DNA of 64,000 nt from Roseivivax marinus (lineage in GTDB: Bacteria > Pseudomonadota > Alphaproteobacteria > Rhodobacterales > Rhodobacteraceae): assembly GCF_900109705.1 (NCBI RefSeq), contig NZ_FOAI01000012.1:60539-124538 (forward strand). The letters are read 5' to 3'. A model generated the notes under the pieces. It saw nothing but the letters and a program-made list of their open reading frames with translations. It made no database searches and was not told the origin of the DNA. The translations under genes were made by a program, and so were the position numbers. Positions 8,660-18,981 of this stretch are shown one piece after another. The number at the start of each line of letters is the position of its first letter. The first letter of the stretch is position 1.

Positions 8660-9159
8660 TGCGGGTCTCTCCGGGTGGCGTGTCCGCCGGCGATCAGCGT
8701 CGCGGCGCGCAGAAGCATGGTCAGCGCGCCCACCAGCGACAGCGCGCAGAGCGCGAACTGGAACCACGCGGTCGGCAGGCGCAGCAGATTGGTCGAAAGG
8801 TTCAGCATCTGGCTCAGCAGCGCGGACTGGAACACCGTCCACGCGATGGCGAGGAAGATCACCGCGCCGAGCAGTCCCGAGAAGATGTCGATGGCCCGGT
8901 TCAGGGCCGGGGGGAAAGCGCTCTCGAAGATGTCGACGACGATGTGCCCGCCGGTGCGGTCGCACAGCGCCATGCCCCCGAAGACGATCAGCACCATGGT
9001 CATGGTGATGAGGTCCTGCGAGCCGTAGAGCGGCGCGCCGAAGTTGCGACCCACCACGTCGACCACGATCACCGCGGTGACGAACAACAGGCCGACGGTG
9101 CCGACGAAGGCGGACAGGCCGATAAGCCTGTCCGTCACTGTTTCGAGGGTGCGCAGCAT
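8656..9159 (-). CDS. dctQ: TRAP transporter small permease subunit (DctQ)
   Basis: A protein of about 167 residues with four hydrophobic segments and the DctQ hallmark VDVVGRNFGAPLYGSQDLI, followed by the GGHIVVDIF segment. The ATG at 9159 shares a base with the dctP stop (TGATG); a GTG one codon upstream is possible. It pairs with DctM in the inner membrane. The dctP-dctQ-dctM order and overlapping junctions indicate a single transcript. Confidence 0.88.
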   Translation of the reverse strand: MLRTLETVTDRLIGLSAFVGTVGLLFVTAVIVVDVVGRNFGAPLYGSQDLITMTMVLIVFGGMALCDRTGGHIVVDIFESAFPPALNRAIDIFSGLLGAVIFLAIAWTVFQSALLSQMLNLSTNLLRLPTAWFQFALCALSLVGALTMLLRAATLIAGGHATRRDPQ

Positions 9160-10145
9160 CACTCGGCCTGGATCGCCGAGAGCGTGGCTTCGCCGCCGAC
9201 CTCGGCCACGTAGGCGTCGGTCACGTCGGCCAGCGCATCGTTGAACGCCTGCGCCTCTTCCTCGCCAAGCTCGATGACGTTGGTGTCATCGGACTCGCGT
9301 GCGGCCTCCAGTGCGGAGTCGGCGGTGGCGATCCACGCCTCCTCGGTCATCTTCGAGATCGGCTCGCCCTTGATCTCGTCGAGCGCGGCCTTCGCCTCGT
9401 CCGAGAGGCCTTCGTAGGCACCCTGGTTCATGACCGTGTAGAAGGTCAGGCGGCCAAAGTTCGGACCGGTCGTGACGCTGCCCACCACCTCGTTCAGCTT
9501 GAAGTCCGACAGGACGGAGGCGCCGGACACGAGACCGTCGATCAGGCCGGTCTGAAGGCCGTTGTAGACCTGCGTCATCGGGATCTGCACGGGCGTCGCG
9601 CCGAGCGCCTCCATCGCGCTGGCCGAGATCGAGCCCGCGACGCGGATCTTGAGGCCCTCGAGGTCCGCGGGCGTGCGGACGTCCTGATCGCGCATCATCA
9701 GGATGTTGGGCTCCGAGCCCCAGAGTGCGATGACCTCGGTGCGGGGATACTCGCCGGCGATCTCGCCCTGCTCGAAGGCGCGCCAGAGCGCGGCGTAGCC
9801 CGGACGGTCGAGTGAAAGCGCGCCGGGCAGTTCGGCGATCAGGCTCTTGGGAAACTGCGAGGACGTGTAGCCCTGAAGACCCCACCCCATGTCCGCGGTG
9901 CCCTGGAGCACGCGCACGAACTGGTCAGCAGGGCCTGCGCCCAGCTCACCGCCGTGGAAACCGCGCACGGTGGCCTCGCCGTCCGTGCCCTCGTTGAGCG
10001 CCTCGGCCAGCGGCTCGATCTGGGCCACGTTGATGGTGTGCATCGGCGGTGCCCAGTTGGCGTACTTGAGTTCCTGCGCGCCGGCGGTGCCGGCAATTGC
10101 GACGGCACCCGCCGCCGCCCCGAAGGCGAAAGTTACGATGTTCAT
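9159..10145 (-). CDS. dctP: TRAP transporter substrate-binding protein (DctP)
   Basis: The 328-residue product has a signal peptide (ending near TAGAQ) and the DctP/family-7 binding-protein fold, including the ligand-binding arginine region LEGLKIRVAGSISASAMEAL around residues 160-180. A GGGAGGAG ribosome-binding site precedes ATG 10145. It captures an organic acid in the periplasm for the DctQM permease. It is expressed with a P450 system 61 bp upstream, so the TRAP ligand is likely the P450 substrate or its product. The ligand itself cannot be deduced. Confidence 0.9.
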   Translation of the reverse strand: MNIVTFAFGAAAGAVAIAGTAGAQELKYANWAPPMHTINVAQIEPLAEALNEGTDGEATVRGFHGGELGAGPADQFVRVLQGTADMGWGLQGYTSSQFPKSLIAELPGALSLDRPGYAALWRAFEQGEIAGEYPRTEVIALWGSEPNILMMRDQDVRTPADLEGLKIRVAGSISASAMEALGATPVQIPMTQVYNGLQTGLIDGLVSGASVLSDFKLNEVVGSVTTGPNFGRLTFYTVMNQGAYEGLSDEAKAALDEIKGEPISKMTEEAWIATADSALEAARESDDTNVIELGEEEAQAFNDALADVTDAYVAEVGGEATLSAIQAE

Positions 10146-10206
10146 GATGCTCCTCCCTTGAGCCTTTGTCCTAGCATGGATCGGTCGTCGAATGGGTGCG
10201 GGCCGA

Positions 10207-11391
10207 TCAGGCCGCCGCCAGCTCCTCCAGCAGCGACAGCTCGATCGGATCGCCGGATGCGAGCATCCGGCGGACCTTCATGTGCACACGTGCGGCATTG
10301 ATCGTCTCGACCGCCGCCAGCCCGTGTGCGTCGAAGCGCGCGACCACGTTTTCGGTCACGGCCTCGTCCGTGGTGTCGGGGCCGCCCGCGAAGCCCGCGA
10401 TCTGCAATTTGCGGTCGCCCTGATCGGACCAGAACCACGGCACGGCGGCGTAGTCCGGGCCGTCGGGGTCGTCACCGGCGATGCGCGCGGCGATCAGGCG
10501 GGCATGGTCGGTGGCGGCCTGCACGCTTTCCAGACGAACGTGGCGTCCGGTGCGCGGATCGGGAAAGCTGGCGCAGTCGCCGAGGGCCGCGATCGCCGGA
10601 TCGCTGGTCCGCAGGCGCGTATCCACCCGGATGCCGTTGGCGGTCTCGAGGCCCGCGTCCTCTGCCAGCTCGACATTGGGCTGCACGCCCGCCGCCAGCA
10701 GAACGAAATCGGCCGGCACGCGGGTGCCGTCGGCCAGTGTCACACCGGCCTCGTCCACGGACACGGCGGGCTGTCCGAGGAACAGCTCCGCGCCCCAGTC
10801 GCGGTGCAGCGTGGCGAAGCGGTTGGACATGAGCGGCGAGACGGCGCGCGCCATCAGGCGTGGCGCGGCTTCGATGACCGCCACCTCGTGCCCCTGCTTG
10901 ACGGCGACGGCCGCAAATTCGAGTCCGATGAACCCGCCGCCGATCACCGCGATGCGGCGCGGCGCGTCGAGACGTCCGCGCAGGGTCCGCGCGTCGGCGA
11001 GGGTGCGTAGGTCGCAGGCGTGCTCCAGCCCCTCGATCGGCGGACGCATGTTTCGGGTGCCGGTGGCGAGGACCAGGTTCTCGTAGGGCAGGGCGCTGTC
11101 GCCCGCCGGCCCGGTCACCTCGACCCGGCCCGCGTCTCGGTCGATGCGCGTCACGGTGGTCTCGGGCAGGTAGGTCACGTCCTTCGTCTCGAAGAAACTC
11201 TGCGGGCGCAGCGCGAGCGCGTCGGCGTCGCCGTCCTTGAGATAGGCCTTGGACAGAGGCGGGCGCTGGTAGGGCAGGCCCGGCTCGGAGCCGATCAGCG
11301 TCACCGGTCCGTCGAAGCCCGCCTGCCGCAGGCTGATCGCCGCCTGCAGCCCGCCTTGCCCGGCTCCTGCTATGACGACGGGGCCAGCCAT
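10207..11391 (-). CDS. FAD-dependent ferredoxin reductase of a P450 system
   Basis: The 394-residue protein starts at ATG 11391, overlapping the ferredoxin stop as TGATG. It carries an N-terminal FAD motif VIAGAGQGGLQAA, a central NAD(P) motif AVIGGGFIGLEFAA near residue 150, and the C-terminal FAD motif ALGDCA near residue 267, the pattern of putidaredoxin reductase-like enzymes. A C-terminal reductase domain follows. It passes electrons from NADH to the adjacent [2Fe-2S] ferredoxin, which feeds the P450. Gene order P450-ferredoxin-reductase is the classic class I bacterial layout. Confidence 0.9.
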   Translation of the reverse strand: MAGPVVIAGAGQGGLQAAISLRQAGFDGPVTLIGSEPGLPYQRPPLSKAYLKDGDADALALRPQSFFETKDVTYLPETTVTRIDRDAGRVEVTGPAGDSALPYENLVLATGTRNMRPPIEGLEHACDLRTLADARTLRGRLDAPRRIAVIGGGFIGLEFAAVAVKQGHEVAVIEAAPRLMARAVSPLMSNRFATLHRDWGAELFLGQPAVSVDEAGVTLADGTRVPADFVLLAAGVQPNVELAEDAGLETANGIRVDTRLRTSDPAIAALGDCASFPDPRTGRHVRLESVQAATDHARLIAARIAGDDPDGPDYAAVPWFWSDQGDRKLQIAGFAGGPDTTDEAVTENVVARFDAHGLAAVETINAARVHMKVRRMLASGDPIELSLLEELAAA

Positions 11392-11714
11392 CAGATCTGG
11401 TCCTCGGGCAGATGTACCACGAGGCCGTCGAGCTCGGGCGTCAGCTTGATCTGGCACGACAGGCGCGAGCGCTCCGTCACCTCGGAGGTGGCCCCCTCGA
11501 GCATGTCGTCCTCGTCGTCCGAGCGCGTGCCGACCTTGTCGGCCCACGCTTCGTCCACGTAGCAGTGGCAGGTCGCGCACATCATCGAGCCGCCGCACTC
11601 GCCGACGATCCCGTCGACATCGTTCGACACCGCCGTCTTCATGACGCTCGCGCCCTCCTCGGCGTCGATCGTCGTGCTCTCGCCATCGTGGGCGACGTAG
11701 GTCACCTTGACCAT
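11391..11714 (-). CDS. [2Fe-2S] ferredoxin (putidaredoxin type)
   Basis: A 107-residue ferredoxin with the adrenodoxin/putidaredoxin cluster motif: cysteines in GECGGSMMCATCHC (C-x5-C-x2-C) and the fourth in RLSCQIKL. It starts at ATG 11714, 39 bp after the P450 gene, and overlaps the reductase gene by one base. It is the electron carrier between the FAD reductase and the P450. Confidence 0.93.
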   Translation of the reverse strand: MVKVTYVAHDGESTTIDAEEGASVMKTAVSNDVDGIVGECGGSMMCATCHCYVDEAWADKVGTRSDDEDDMLEGATSEVTERSRLSCQIKLTPELDGLVVHLPEDQI

Positions 11715-11753
11715 GGTTCTCCTCCTCTCCGTCCGGGTCGCGTCGCGAACCGC

Positions 11754-12929
11754 TCAGTTCAGCACGACCGGCATGTTGATCGGTCCGCGGAAGCCGAAGC
11801 CCCGCCAGACCACAGCGTCACGGTCGGTCATGCGCATGTCGGGGAAGCGGTCGAACAGCATCGGCAGGATGATCTTGCCCACCGTTCGCCGTGCCACATG
11901 CGCGCCGGCGCAGTGATGCGGACCGTTGCCGAACGCCTGGTGGGGGTTCTTGTCGCGGAAGACAAAGAACTCTTCCCCGTTCTCGAACAGGTCCTCGTCC
12001 CGGCAGGCCGAGGCCTGGATCGTCATGACCGTGTCGCCCTTGGGGATATCGCAGCCGCCAAGCTCGGTGTCCTCGGTCACCAGCCGAGAGCTCGCCTGGA
12101 TTGGCGCGACCCAGCGGATCGCCTCCTCGAAAGCCTTGCCCCACGCGTCCTGAGCGCGGACCTCGGCGAGCTGGTCGGGATTGTCCAGAAGTCCGAAGAG
12201 CGCGGTGGCGAGCGCGTCTCGCGGCTCGTTGATGCCGCCGCCAATGGCGATCTTGATGTTGGCGTAGACCTGGCTCATCGGGATCGGGTTCTCGGCATTC
12301 AGCATCACCGAGAAGGCGCTGCCGTCGGCCTCCGCCCGGCGCTTGTCCTGAAGGCTGTCGAACAGAGCGTCCATCTCGTCATTGGCCTCTTCCGACGCCG
12401 CGAAGGGTTCGGGCTTCCAGCCGAAGTTGCCCGCGCCGTCGATCAGCCGCTGCGACCAGCGCTGCATCTGCTCGTCCGTTGCCTCGGGGATGCCGAGGAT
12501 ATGCGCGAGGATGCGAGCGGCTAGCGGGCCGCAGAGCTCCTGGAAGAGGTCCACGGTCTCGCCGCGCGGCAGCCGCGAGATGTATTCGTCGGCGAGACGC
12601 TCGTAGAGCGGACCCCAGTCGGACTGGATTCGCTTGGGCGACAGCGCCGGCATGATCGCCTTGCGCTCGGCCATGTGCTCGGCGCCGTCCTTGCGCATCA
12701 GGGTGTGAGCGCGGAAGGCGGGCTTCATCGGCGTGTTCGGATCGTCGCTGCTGAACAGGACCGGATCGTCCTTCACTGCCTTGGTCAGGTGCGCCTTGGT
12801 CAGGAAGGTCCGGCGCGCCGCGGCGACGCGGGTGACCGGGCTCTCGGCGCGCAGGCGGCGATAGATCGGATACGGATCCGTCGTCAGCTGATCGAGCGTG
12901 ATGCTTTCGTCCATCGGCGCGAGCGCCAT
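11754..12929 (-). CDS. Cytochrome P450 monooxygenase (class I)
   Basis: The 391-residue protein starts at ATG 12929 behind a GGGGGGAGGA ribosome-binding site. It is a soluble bacterial P450: the ExxR of helix K is EEAIRW near residue 270, and the haem-binding loop is FGNGPHHCAGAHVAR with the axial cysteine near residue 340. The helix I oxygen-activation segment reads IGGGINEPRDAL, so the usual acid-threonine pair of (A/G)Gx(D/E)T is replaced by Asn-Glu. This is uncommon and may mark a distinct subfamily. It is co-transcribed with its redox partners and a TRAP importer, suggesting hydroxylation or demethylation of an imported small acid. The substrate is unknown. Confidence 0.92.
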   Translation of the reverse strand: MALAPMDESITLDQLTTDPYPIYRRLRAESPVTRVAAARRTFLTKAHLTKAVKDDPVLFSSDDPNTPMKPAFRAHTLMRKDGAEHMAERKAIMPALSPKRIQSDWGPLYERLADEYISRLPRGETVDLFQELCGPLAARILAHILGIPEATDEQMQRWSQRLIDGAGNFGWKPEPFAASEEANDEMDALFDSLQDKRRAEADGSAFSVMLNAENPIPMSQVYANIKIAIGGGINEPRDALATALFGLLDNPDQLAEVRAQDAWGKAFEEAIRWVAPIQASSRLVTEDTELGGCDIPKGDTVMTIQASACRDEDLFENGEEFFVFRDKNPHQAFGNGPHHCAGAHVARRTVGKIILPMLFDRFPDMRMTDRDAVVWRGFGFRGPINMPVVLN

Positions 12930-13013
12930 GGTGTCCTCCCCCCCTGAATGTCTCCTCGGCCGATGTGATACAGCGCGGGTCCTTCCCGAAGCCATGCGAT
13001 GGTTTTATTATCT

Positions 13014-13034
13014 TCCATCAACAGATTTGATGGA
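13014..13034. promoter_or_regulatory. LysR-type operator between P450 operon and its regulator
   Basis: TCCATCAA (13014-13021) and TTGATGGA (13027-13034) form a perfect 8-bp inverted repeat around a 5-nt spacer. Its core is T-N11-A, the classic LysR box. A further GATGG half-site lies at 12998-13002 facing CCATC at 13015-13019. The site sits in the divergent promoter, just upstream of ATG 13041 of the LysR gene, and supports that start over the in-frame ATG at 12999. Confidence 0.65.
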
Positions 13035-13040
13035 TGCGCC

Positions 13041-13940
13041 ATGCCGCCCCTCGGCCCAGACCTGAAGTCCGTAGACATGGCCGCGCTCGAGACCCTGCGC
13101 CTCGTGCACGAGCTGGGCTCGTTCACCGCCGCGTCCGAGCGGCTCGACGTGAACCAGTCGGCGGTGAGCTACACGATCGCCAAGCTGCGCGCCTGTTTCG
13201 GCGATCCGCTCTTCGTGCGCGAGGCCGGACGGCAGGTTCCGACCGAAAGGTGCGAACGGCTGCTGGAGCAGGCCGGCACCATCCTCGACCTGCTCGACGA
13301 CATGGCCGAGCCCGACACGTTCGATCCCGCGCGGACCGAGGCCACGGTGACGCTGGCCTGCAACTTCTATGAACGCATCCTGGTGATTCCGCGGATCGTC
13401 TCGGCCCTGCGCGAGGAGGCGCCGCGCCTGTCGATCCGGGTCGTCAATGCGCTGGGCGACGGGCACCTGCGGCTTCTGCGGCGCGAGGCCGACGTGCTGA
13501 TCGGACCGTTCGGCCGACCCGAATCCGGCTTTCATTCCAGGCGTCTCTACGAAGAGAAGTATGCCTGCCTGATGGACCCGTCGCATCCGCACGCGGGGCG
13601 CAGGCTGGACGCCGAGACCTACCTGTCCCTCAACCACATCCTCATCAACTACGGCGCCAGCTGGAAGTCCGCCTATCTTCATGAACTCGAGGCCTCGGGC
13701 CACGTGTTGCGCCCGGCGATCACGGTCCCGAGCCCCGCGGGAATCGCGGCGGTGATCCTCGGCTCGGACCTCGTGGCGACGGTGCCGAGCCGGCTCGGCC
13801 AGTCGATCTCGGAGGGGCTCGCGATCCGCGACTGCCCGTTCCCCGGCGCCTTCGACATCTCCGTGGTCTGGACCGCGCGCAACAACGCCTCGGCCATGCA
13901 CACCTGGCTGCGCGACCGCATCTTCGCCGCCTGTCGTTGA
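13041..13940 (+). CDS. LysR-family transcriptional regulator (divergent to P450-TRAP operon)
   Basis: From ATG 13041 the product is 299 residues, normal for LysR proteins. The N-terminal helix-turn-helix is visible (GSFTAASERLDVNQSAVSYT), followed by a type 2 periplasmic-binding-like effector domain. An ATG at 12999 would add 14 residues but would place the operator inside the gene. It diverges from the P450 gene across a 111-bp region containing a T-N11-A site, so it very probably controls the P450-ferredoxin-TRAP operon in response to that pathway's substrate. Confidence 0.88.
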   Translation: MPPLGPDLKSVDMAALETLRLVHELGSFTAASERLDVNQSAVSYTIAKLRACFGDPLFVREAGRQVPTERCERLLEQAGTILDLLDDMAEPDTFDPARTEATVTLACNFYERILVIPRIVSALREEAPRLSIRVVNALGDGHLRLLRREADVLIGPFGRPESGFHSRRLYEEKYACLMDPSHPHAGRRLDAETYLSLNHILINYGASWKSAYLHELEASGHVLRPAITVPSPAGIAAVILGSDLVATVPSRLGQSISEGLAIRDCPFPGAFDISVVWTARNNASAMHTWLRDRIFAACR

Positions 13941-14051
13941 ACGCTCGGAAAAGGTCCGTGGCGCACCGCCATGCCTGGCGGGCTGTCCGGCGCTTTCGCT
14001 CGCGCCCGTGCGCGCGTATCGAGGGTGGACCCGATACGGAAAGGATCGCTC

Positions 14052-16424
14052 ATGGACCGCGCCACACGCATCACCCAGGTCATTGCCGAGGAAATCGACG
14101 CGCGCCCGGCGCAGGTGGCCGCGGCGGTCGGGCTGCTGGATGACGGCGCGACCGTTCCCTTCGTGGCGCGTTACCGCAAGGAGGCGACAGGCGGGCTCGA
14201 CGACGGACAGCTGCGCACGCTCGCCGACCGGCTGGGCTACCTGCGCGAGCTGGACGACCGGCGCGACGCCATCCTCAAGTCGATCTCCGAGCAGGACAAG
14301 CTGACCGACGCGCTGTCGCGCGCCATCGCCGGGGCCGAGACCAAGGCGCAGCTCGAGGACATCTACCTGCCCTACAAGCCCAAGCGCCGCACCAAGGCGA
14401 TGATCGCGCGCGAGAACGGCCTGGAGCCCCTGCGCGACGCGATCCTCGCCGACCGCACGGCCGACCCGGAGACGCTGGCGACGGCCTACGTGACCGAGGC
14501 GGTGCCGACGGTGAAGGACGCGCTTGCCGGGGCTCGGGACATCGTTGTCGAGGAACTGTCGGAGACCGCCGACCTCGTGGGCGAGCTGCGCGGGTTTCTC
14601 CAGAAAGAGGCCGTGGTGACCGCCAAGGTCGTGCCGGGACAGGAGGAGAAGGGCGCCAAGTTCTCGGACTACTTCGATCATTCCGAGAAGTTCGCCACCA
14701 TGCCGTCGCACCGCGCGCTCGCGTTGATGCGTGCGTGGAAGGAGGGCGTCGTCCACTTCGACATCGGCCCCGACCCCGAAGAGGGCCAGCCGCGCTGCGA
14801 GGCGATGGTGGCCGCGCGGCTGAAGCCGTCCGGCAGCGGCCCGGGCGACGCGTGGCTGCGCGGCGTCGCGGGCTTCGCCTGGCGGGTCAAGCTGTCGGGC
14901 ACGATGACAACCGACCTCATGGCCGAGTTGCGCGCCCGCGCCCACGAGGAGGCCATCGCGGTCTTCGCCCGGAACCTCAGGGACCTGTTGCTGGCCGCGC
15001 CAGCGGGCGCGCGCCCGACGCTGGGCCTCGATCCGGGCATCCGGACCGGCGTGAAGGCGGCGGTCATCGACGCGACGGGCAAGCTGGTGGCGACCCACAC
15101 GCTCTACCCGTTCCAGCCCAAGAAGGATCTGCGCGGGGCGCAGGCGGCGATTCTCGACATGATCTCGCGGCACGGGATCGAGCTGATCGCCATCGGCAAC
15201 GGCACCGCCTCGCGCGAGACCGAGAAGATGGTGGCCGACACGCTGGCGATGCTGCCGAAGGGCGTGAAGGCGCCCACGAAGGTGGTGGTGAGCGAGGCCG
15301 GTGCCTCGGTCTACTCGGCCTCGGAACTGGCGGCGAAGGAATTTCCGGATCTCGACGTGTCGCTGCGGGGCGCGGTGTCCATCGCACGGCGGTTGCAGGA
15401 TCCGCTCGCCGAGTTGGTAAAGATCGAGCCCAAGAGCATCGGCGTCGGTCAGTACCAGCACGATGTCGACCAGCGGCGGCTGGCAAAGTCGCTGGAGGCC
15501 GTGGTCGAGGACGCGGTGAACGCCGTGGGCGTGGACCTCAACACCGCCTCGGCGCCGTTGCTGGCGCACGTCTCGGGGCTGACCCCGGCGCTGGCCGAAT
15601 CCATCGTGGGGCACCGCGACACCGCGGGCGCCTTCGCGTCGCGCAAGGAATTGCTGAAGGTCGCGCGCCTCGGGCCGCGGGCCTTTGAGCAGAGCGCCGG
15701 CTTTCTGCGGATCACGGGCGGAAAGGAGCCTCTGGATGCGTCCGCCGTCCACCCAGAGGCCTACGACGTGGCGCGCCGGATCGTCGCCGCCTGCGGCCGC
15801 GATCTGCGCGCGCTGCAAGCCGATCCGGCGGCCCTGCGCGGTGTGCGCGCGGAACAGTTCGTGGACGATCGTTTCGGCCTGCCCACGGTGCGCGACATCC
15901 TGTCGGAACTGGAAAAGCCCGGCCGCGACCCGCGTCCGACCTTCAAGACGGCGACCTTTGCCGAGGGCGTGGACGAGATCACCGACCTCAAGCCGGGGAT
16001 GCGCCTCGAAGGCACGGTGACCAACGTCGCCGCGTTTGGCGCCTTCGTGGACATCGGTGTGCATCAGGACGGGCTGGTTCACGTAAGTCAGCTCGCCGAC
16101 CGCTTCGTGAAGGACCCGCACGAGGTGGTGAAGGCCGGCGACGTGGTGCAGGTCCGCGTGACCGAGGTGGACGTGCCCCGAAAGCGCATCGGGCTGAGCA
16201 TGAAAAAGGACGGCGGCGCCTCTGCGCGCGAGGACCGCGCGGCGCGGGGCGACGATCGTCCGGGCCGGGGGCAGGGCGGTCCCAAGGGTCAGTCTTCTGG
16301 CAAAGGCCAGCGCGGCAAGGGCGGCCCGCAAGGCGGCAAGGGGGGCAAGGCCGCCCCGAAGAGCGAGAGCGACCAACCCGGCGCGCTGGGCGCGGCGCTG
16401 ATGGACGCGATGAAGAAGCGCTGA
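14052..16424 (+). CDS. tex: Tex family RNA-binding transcription accessory protein
   Basis: The 790-residue protein starts at ATG 14052. Domain order matches Tex: helical N-terminal region (1-190), a YqgF/RNase H-like fold starting near residue 323 ([17 protein letters not shown]), helix-hairpin-helix motifs near 494-560 ([11 protein letters not shown]), and an S1 RNA-binding domain near 646-720 ([18 protein letters not shown]). The C-terminus (about 721-790) is a low-complexity Gly/Lys/Gln/Arg tail, longer than in many homologues. Tex binds nucleic acid and is the bacterial relative of eukaryotic Spt6. It stands alone between two catabolic or transport regions. Confidence 0.95.
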   Translation: MDRATRITQVIAEEIDARPAQVAAAVGLLDDGATVPFVARYRKEATGGLDDGQLRTLADRLGYLRELDDRRDAILKSISEQDKLTDALSRAIAGAETKAQLEDIYLPYKPKRRTKAMIARENGLEPLRDAILADRTADPETLATAYVTEAVPTVKDALAGARDIVVEELSETADLVGELRGFLQKEAVVTAKVVPGQEEKGAKFSDYFDHSEKFATMPSHRALALMRAWKEGVVHFDIGPDPEEGQPRCEAMVAARLKPSGSGPGDAWLRGVAGFAWRVKLSGTMTTDLMAELRARAHEEAIAVFARNLRDLLLAAPAGARPTLGLDPGIRTGVKAAVIDATGKLVATHTLYPFQPKKDLRGAQAAILDMISRHGIELIAIGNGTASRETEKMVADTLAMLPKGVKAPTKVVVSEAGASVYSASELAAKEFPDLDVSLRGAVSIARRLQDPLAELVKIEPKSIGVGQYQHDVDQRRLAKSLEAVVEDAVNAVGVDLNTASAPLLAHVSGLTPALAESIVGHRDTAGAFASRKELLKVARLGPRAFEQSAGFLRITGGKEPLDASAVHPEAYDVARRIVAACGRDLRALQADPAALRGVRAEQFVDDRFGLPTVRDILSELEKPGRDPRPTFKTATFAEGVDEITDLKPGMRLEGTVTNVAAFGAFVDIGVHQDGLVHVSQLADRFVKDPHEVVKAGDVVQVRVTEVDVPRKRIGLSMKKDGGASAREDRAARGDDRPGRGQGGPKGQSSGKGQRGKGGPQGGKGGKAAPKSESDQPGALGAALMDAMKKR

Positions 16425-16724
16425 GCCGCGCCGGGGCGCGGCTGCGGGTCTTGCCTTTTTCACGGAACCCTTCAGCGGTGGCCCCCGAGGCCGGCGCGTG
16501 TTCGGACCCTCTCTCAGGAAGGCCGGGCACGGCTTGGAGGAACGTGACGAAAAGGCGCGCGGAGGCGCGAGGTGCTGCGATGGAGAAGGCGGAAAGGCCC
16601 TCGCTTCCGCCGGCGCGATCCGACCCTGCGTGGGCGGTCGCAGGATCCCACTTTGCCGCGTGAGCACGAGGCAAGAGACCCGACACGCGGCGCGTGGCGT
16701 CGACGTGAGCGGGAAGGGCGTGCC
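16425..16724. other. Intergenic region after tex; no gene seen
   Basis: It begins with a hairpin at 16425-16442 (GCCGCGCC / GGCGCGGC), followed a little later by CTTTTT, a plausible tex terminator. Further stems lie at 16588-16611 (GGCGGAA / TTCCGCC) and around 16624-16643. Short frames exist on both strands but show no motif, signal or ribosome-binding site. A structured small RNA is possible but unsupported. Confidence 0.4.
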
Positions 16725-16765
16725 GAAAAATGACGAGGCCCGTGCCGGGGTGCGGCGCGGGCCTC
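16725..16765 (-). terminator. Rho-independent terminator of the proXWV operon
   Basis: On the minus strand GAGGCCCG (16765-16758) pairs with CGGGCCTC (16742-16735) and is followed by GTCATTTTT. A GC-rich stem with a T-tract 50 bp beyond the proV stop codon fits intrinsic termination. Confidence 0.75.
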
Positions 16766-16814
16766 TGTGTGTCTGGCGATATGCCGTGCGCGCGTCATGC
16801 GCGACGGGTGCCGC

Positions 16815-17870
<1,056 letters not shown>

Positions 17871-17882
17871 GTCGCGCCCTCC

Positions 17883-18926
17883 TCAATGCTTCTGCGCGGC
17901 GTTGACGCGCGCGAGCGCCGCCTTGGTGGAGCGGTCGAGGATGACCGCGAGCAGCACGATGCCGAGACCCGAGATCAGGCCCACGCCCAGTTCGAGGTTG
18001 CGGATGCCGCGCAGCACCAGCACGCCGAGGCCCGGGGCCGAGACGAGCGACGCGATCACCACCATGGCGAGCGACATCATGATCGTCTGGTTCACACCGG
18101 CCATGATGTTCGGCAGCGCCAGCGGGATCTGCACGCCGTAGAGCTTCTGGCGCTTGGTCATGCCGAAGGCGTCGGCGGCCTCGATCACCTCCTTGTCCAC
18201 CAGCCGGATGCCGAGGTTCGTCAGGCGGATCACCGGCACGATCGCGTAGAGGATGATGGCGATGCCGTAGAGCTTGGGTTCGGTCACCGAGAACAGGAAG
18301 ATCAGCGGGATCAGGTAGACGAAGGGCGGCAGGGTCTGGAGCATGTCGAGCACCGGGATCATGCCGGCCTGCAACTTGTCCGACCGCGACATGGCGATGC
18401 CGATCGGCACGCCCAGAAGGACGCATATGAAGGCGCAGACGAAGATGATCGCCAGAGTCTGCATGGCGTAGTCGTAGTAGTCGATGAACGCGAGCAGCGC
18501 GAAGGAGCCGGCGACGAAGGCCATGAGCTTCCACGAGCGGCTGATGACCAGCACGATCAGCGCCAGAAGCGGGATCATGATCCACCACGGCACCGACTGG
18601 AACAGCGACAGCGCATTCGACAGCGCCCAGCTCAGCGGCTGGGTCAGCGGATCGAGCACGTAGGACAGCGCATCCTTGATGTCGAGGAAGCCCCGCTCCA
18701 GCCCGCGGGTCAGCTCGCGCGACTGCGGAAACGACGCGCAGGCATCATTGAGCGCGTCCATCGACGGGAACGGCGTGTCCCAGATCGTCCGCTCGGGCGC
18801 GTTCCCGGCCTGGTTCATCAGGTCGGCCATCGACATCGGGGCCGAACCGCCCCCGTCCTCGCCGCCGCTGCCGTCGCACCAGCCCCGAAGGCCCAGCGTG
18901 TCGAATATCCAGTCGTAGGTGGCCAT
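17883..18926 (-). CDS. proW: Glycine betaine/proline ABC transporter permease
   Basis: A 347-residue membrane protein with a hydrophilic N-terminal region (about 1-95), as in ProW, and five or more hydrophobic helices. The cytoplasmic EAA loop that docks onto the ATPase is visible near residues 248-275 (EAADAFGMTKRQKLYG, then IPLALPNI). It starts at ATG 18926. It forms the channel of the quaternary amine importer; three adjacent binding proteins may share it. Confidence 0.92.
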   Translation of the reverse strand: MATYDWIFDTLGLRGWCDGSGGEDGGGSAPMSMADLMNQAGNAPERTIWDTPFPSMDALNDACASFPQSRELTRGLERGFLDIKDALSYVLDPLTQPLSWALSNALSLFQSVPWWIMIPLLALIVLVISRSWKLMAFVAGSFALLAFIDYYDYAMQTLAIIFVCAFICVLLGVPIGIAMSRSDKLQAGMIPVLDMLQTLPPFVYLIPLIFLFSVTEPKLYGIAIILYAIVPVIRLTNLGIRLVDKEVIEAADAFGMTKRQKLYGVQIPLALPNIMAGVNQTIMMSLAMVVIASLVSAPGLGVLVLRGIRNLELGVGLISGLGIVLLAVILDRSTKAALARVNAAQKH

Positions 18927-18981
18927 GCGAAACCTCTTCCCGTGTTCGTGGTCCGACGCCTCTCGGGGGCGTCTTGAGTGC

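Noticed and set aside
8660..8965. N-terminal extension of dctM
   Set aside because: It overlaps dctQ in another frame and is Arg/Pro-rich without membrane character; the ATG at 8659 gives the ATGA overlap typical of dctQM.
11392..11598. N-terminal extension of the ferredoxin reductase
   Set aside because: The FAD motif begins directly after ATG 11391 and the extension lies inside the ferredoxin gene.
13008..16667. A 1219-codon open frame antisense to the LysR regulator and tex
   Set aside because: It is the mirror of the high-GC codon bias of tex; it has no recognisable motif and covers two clearly conserved genes.
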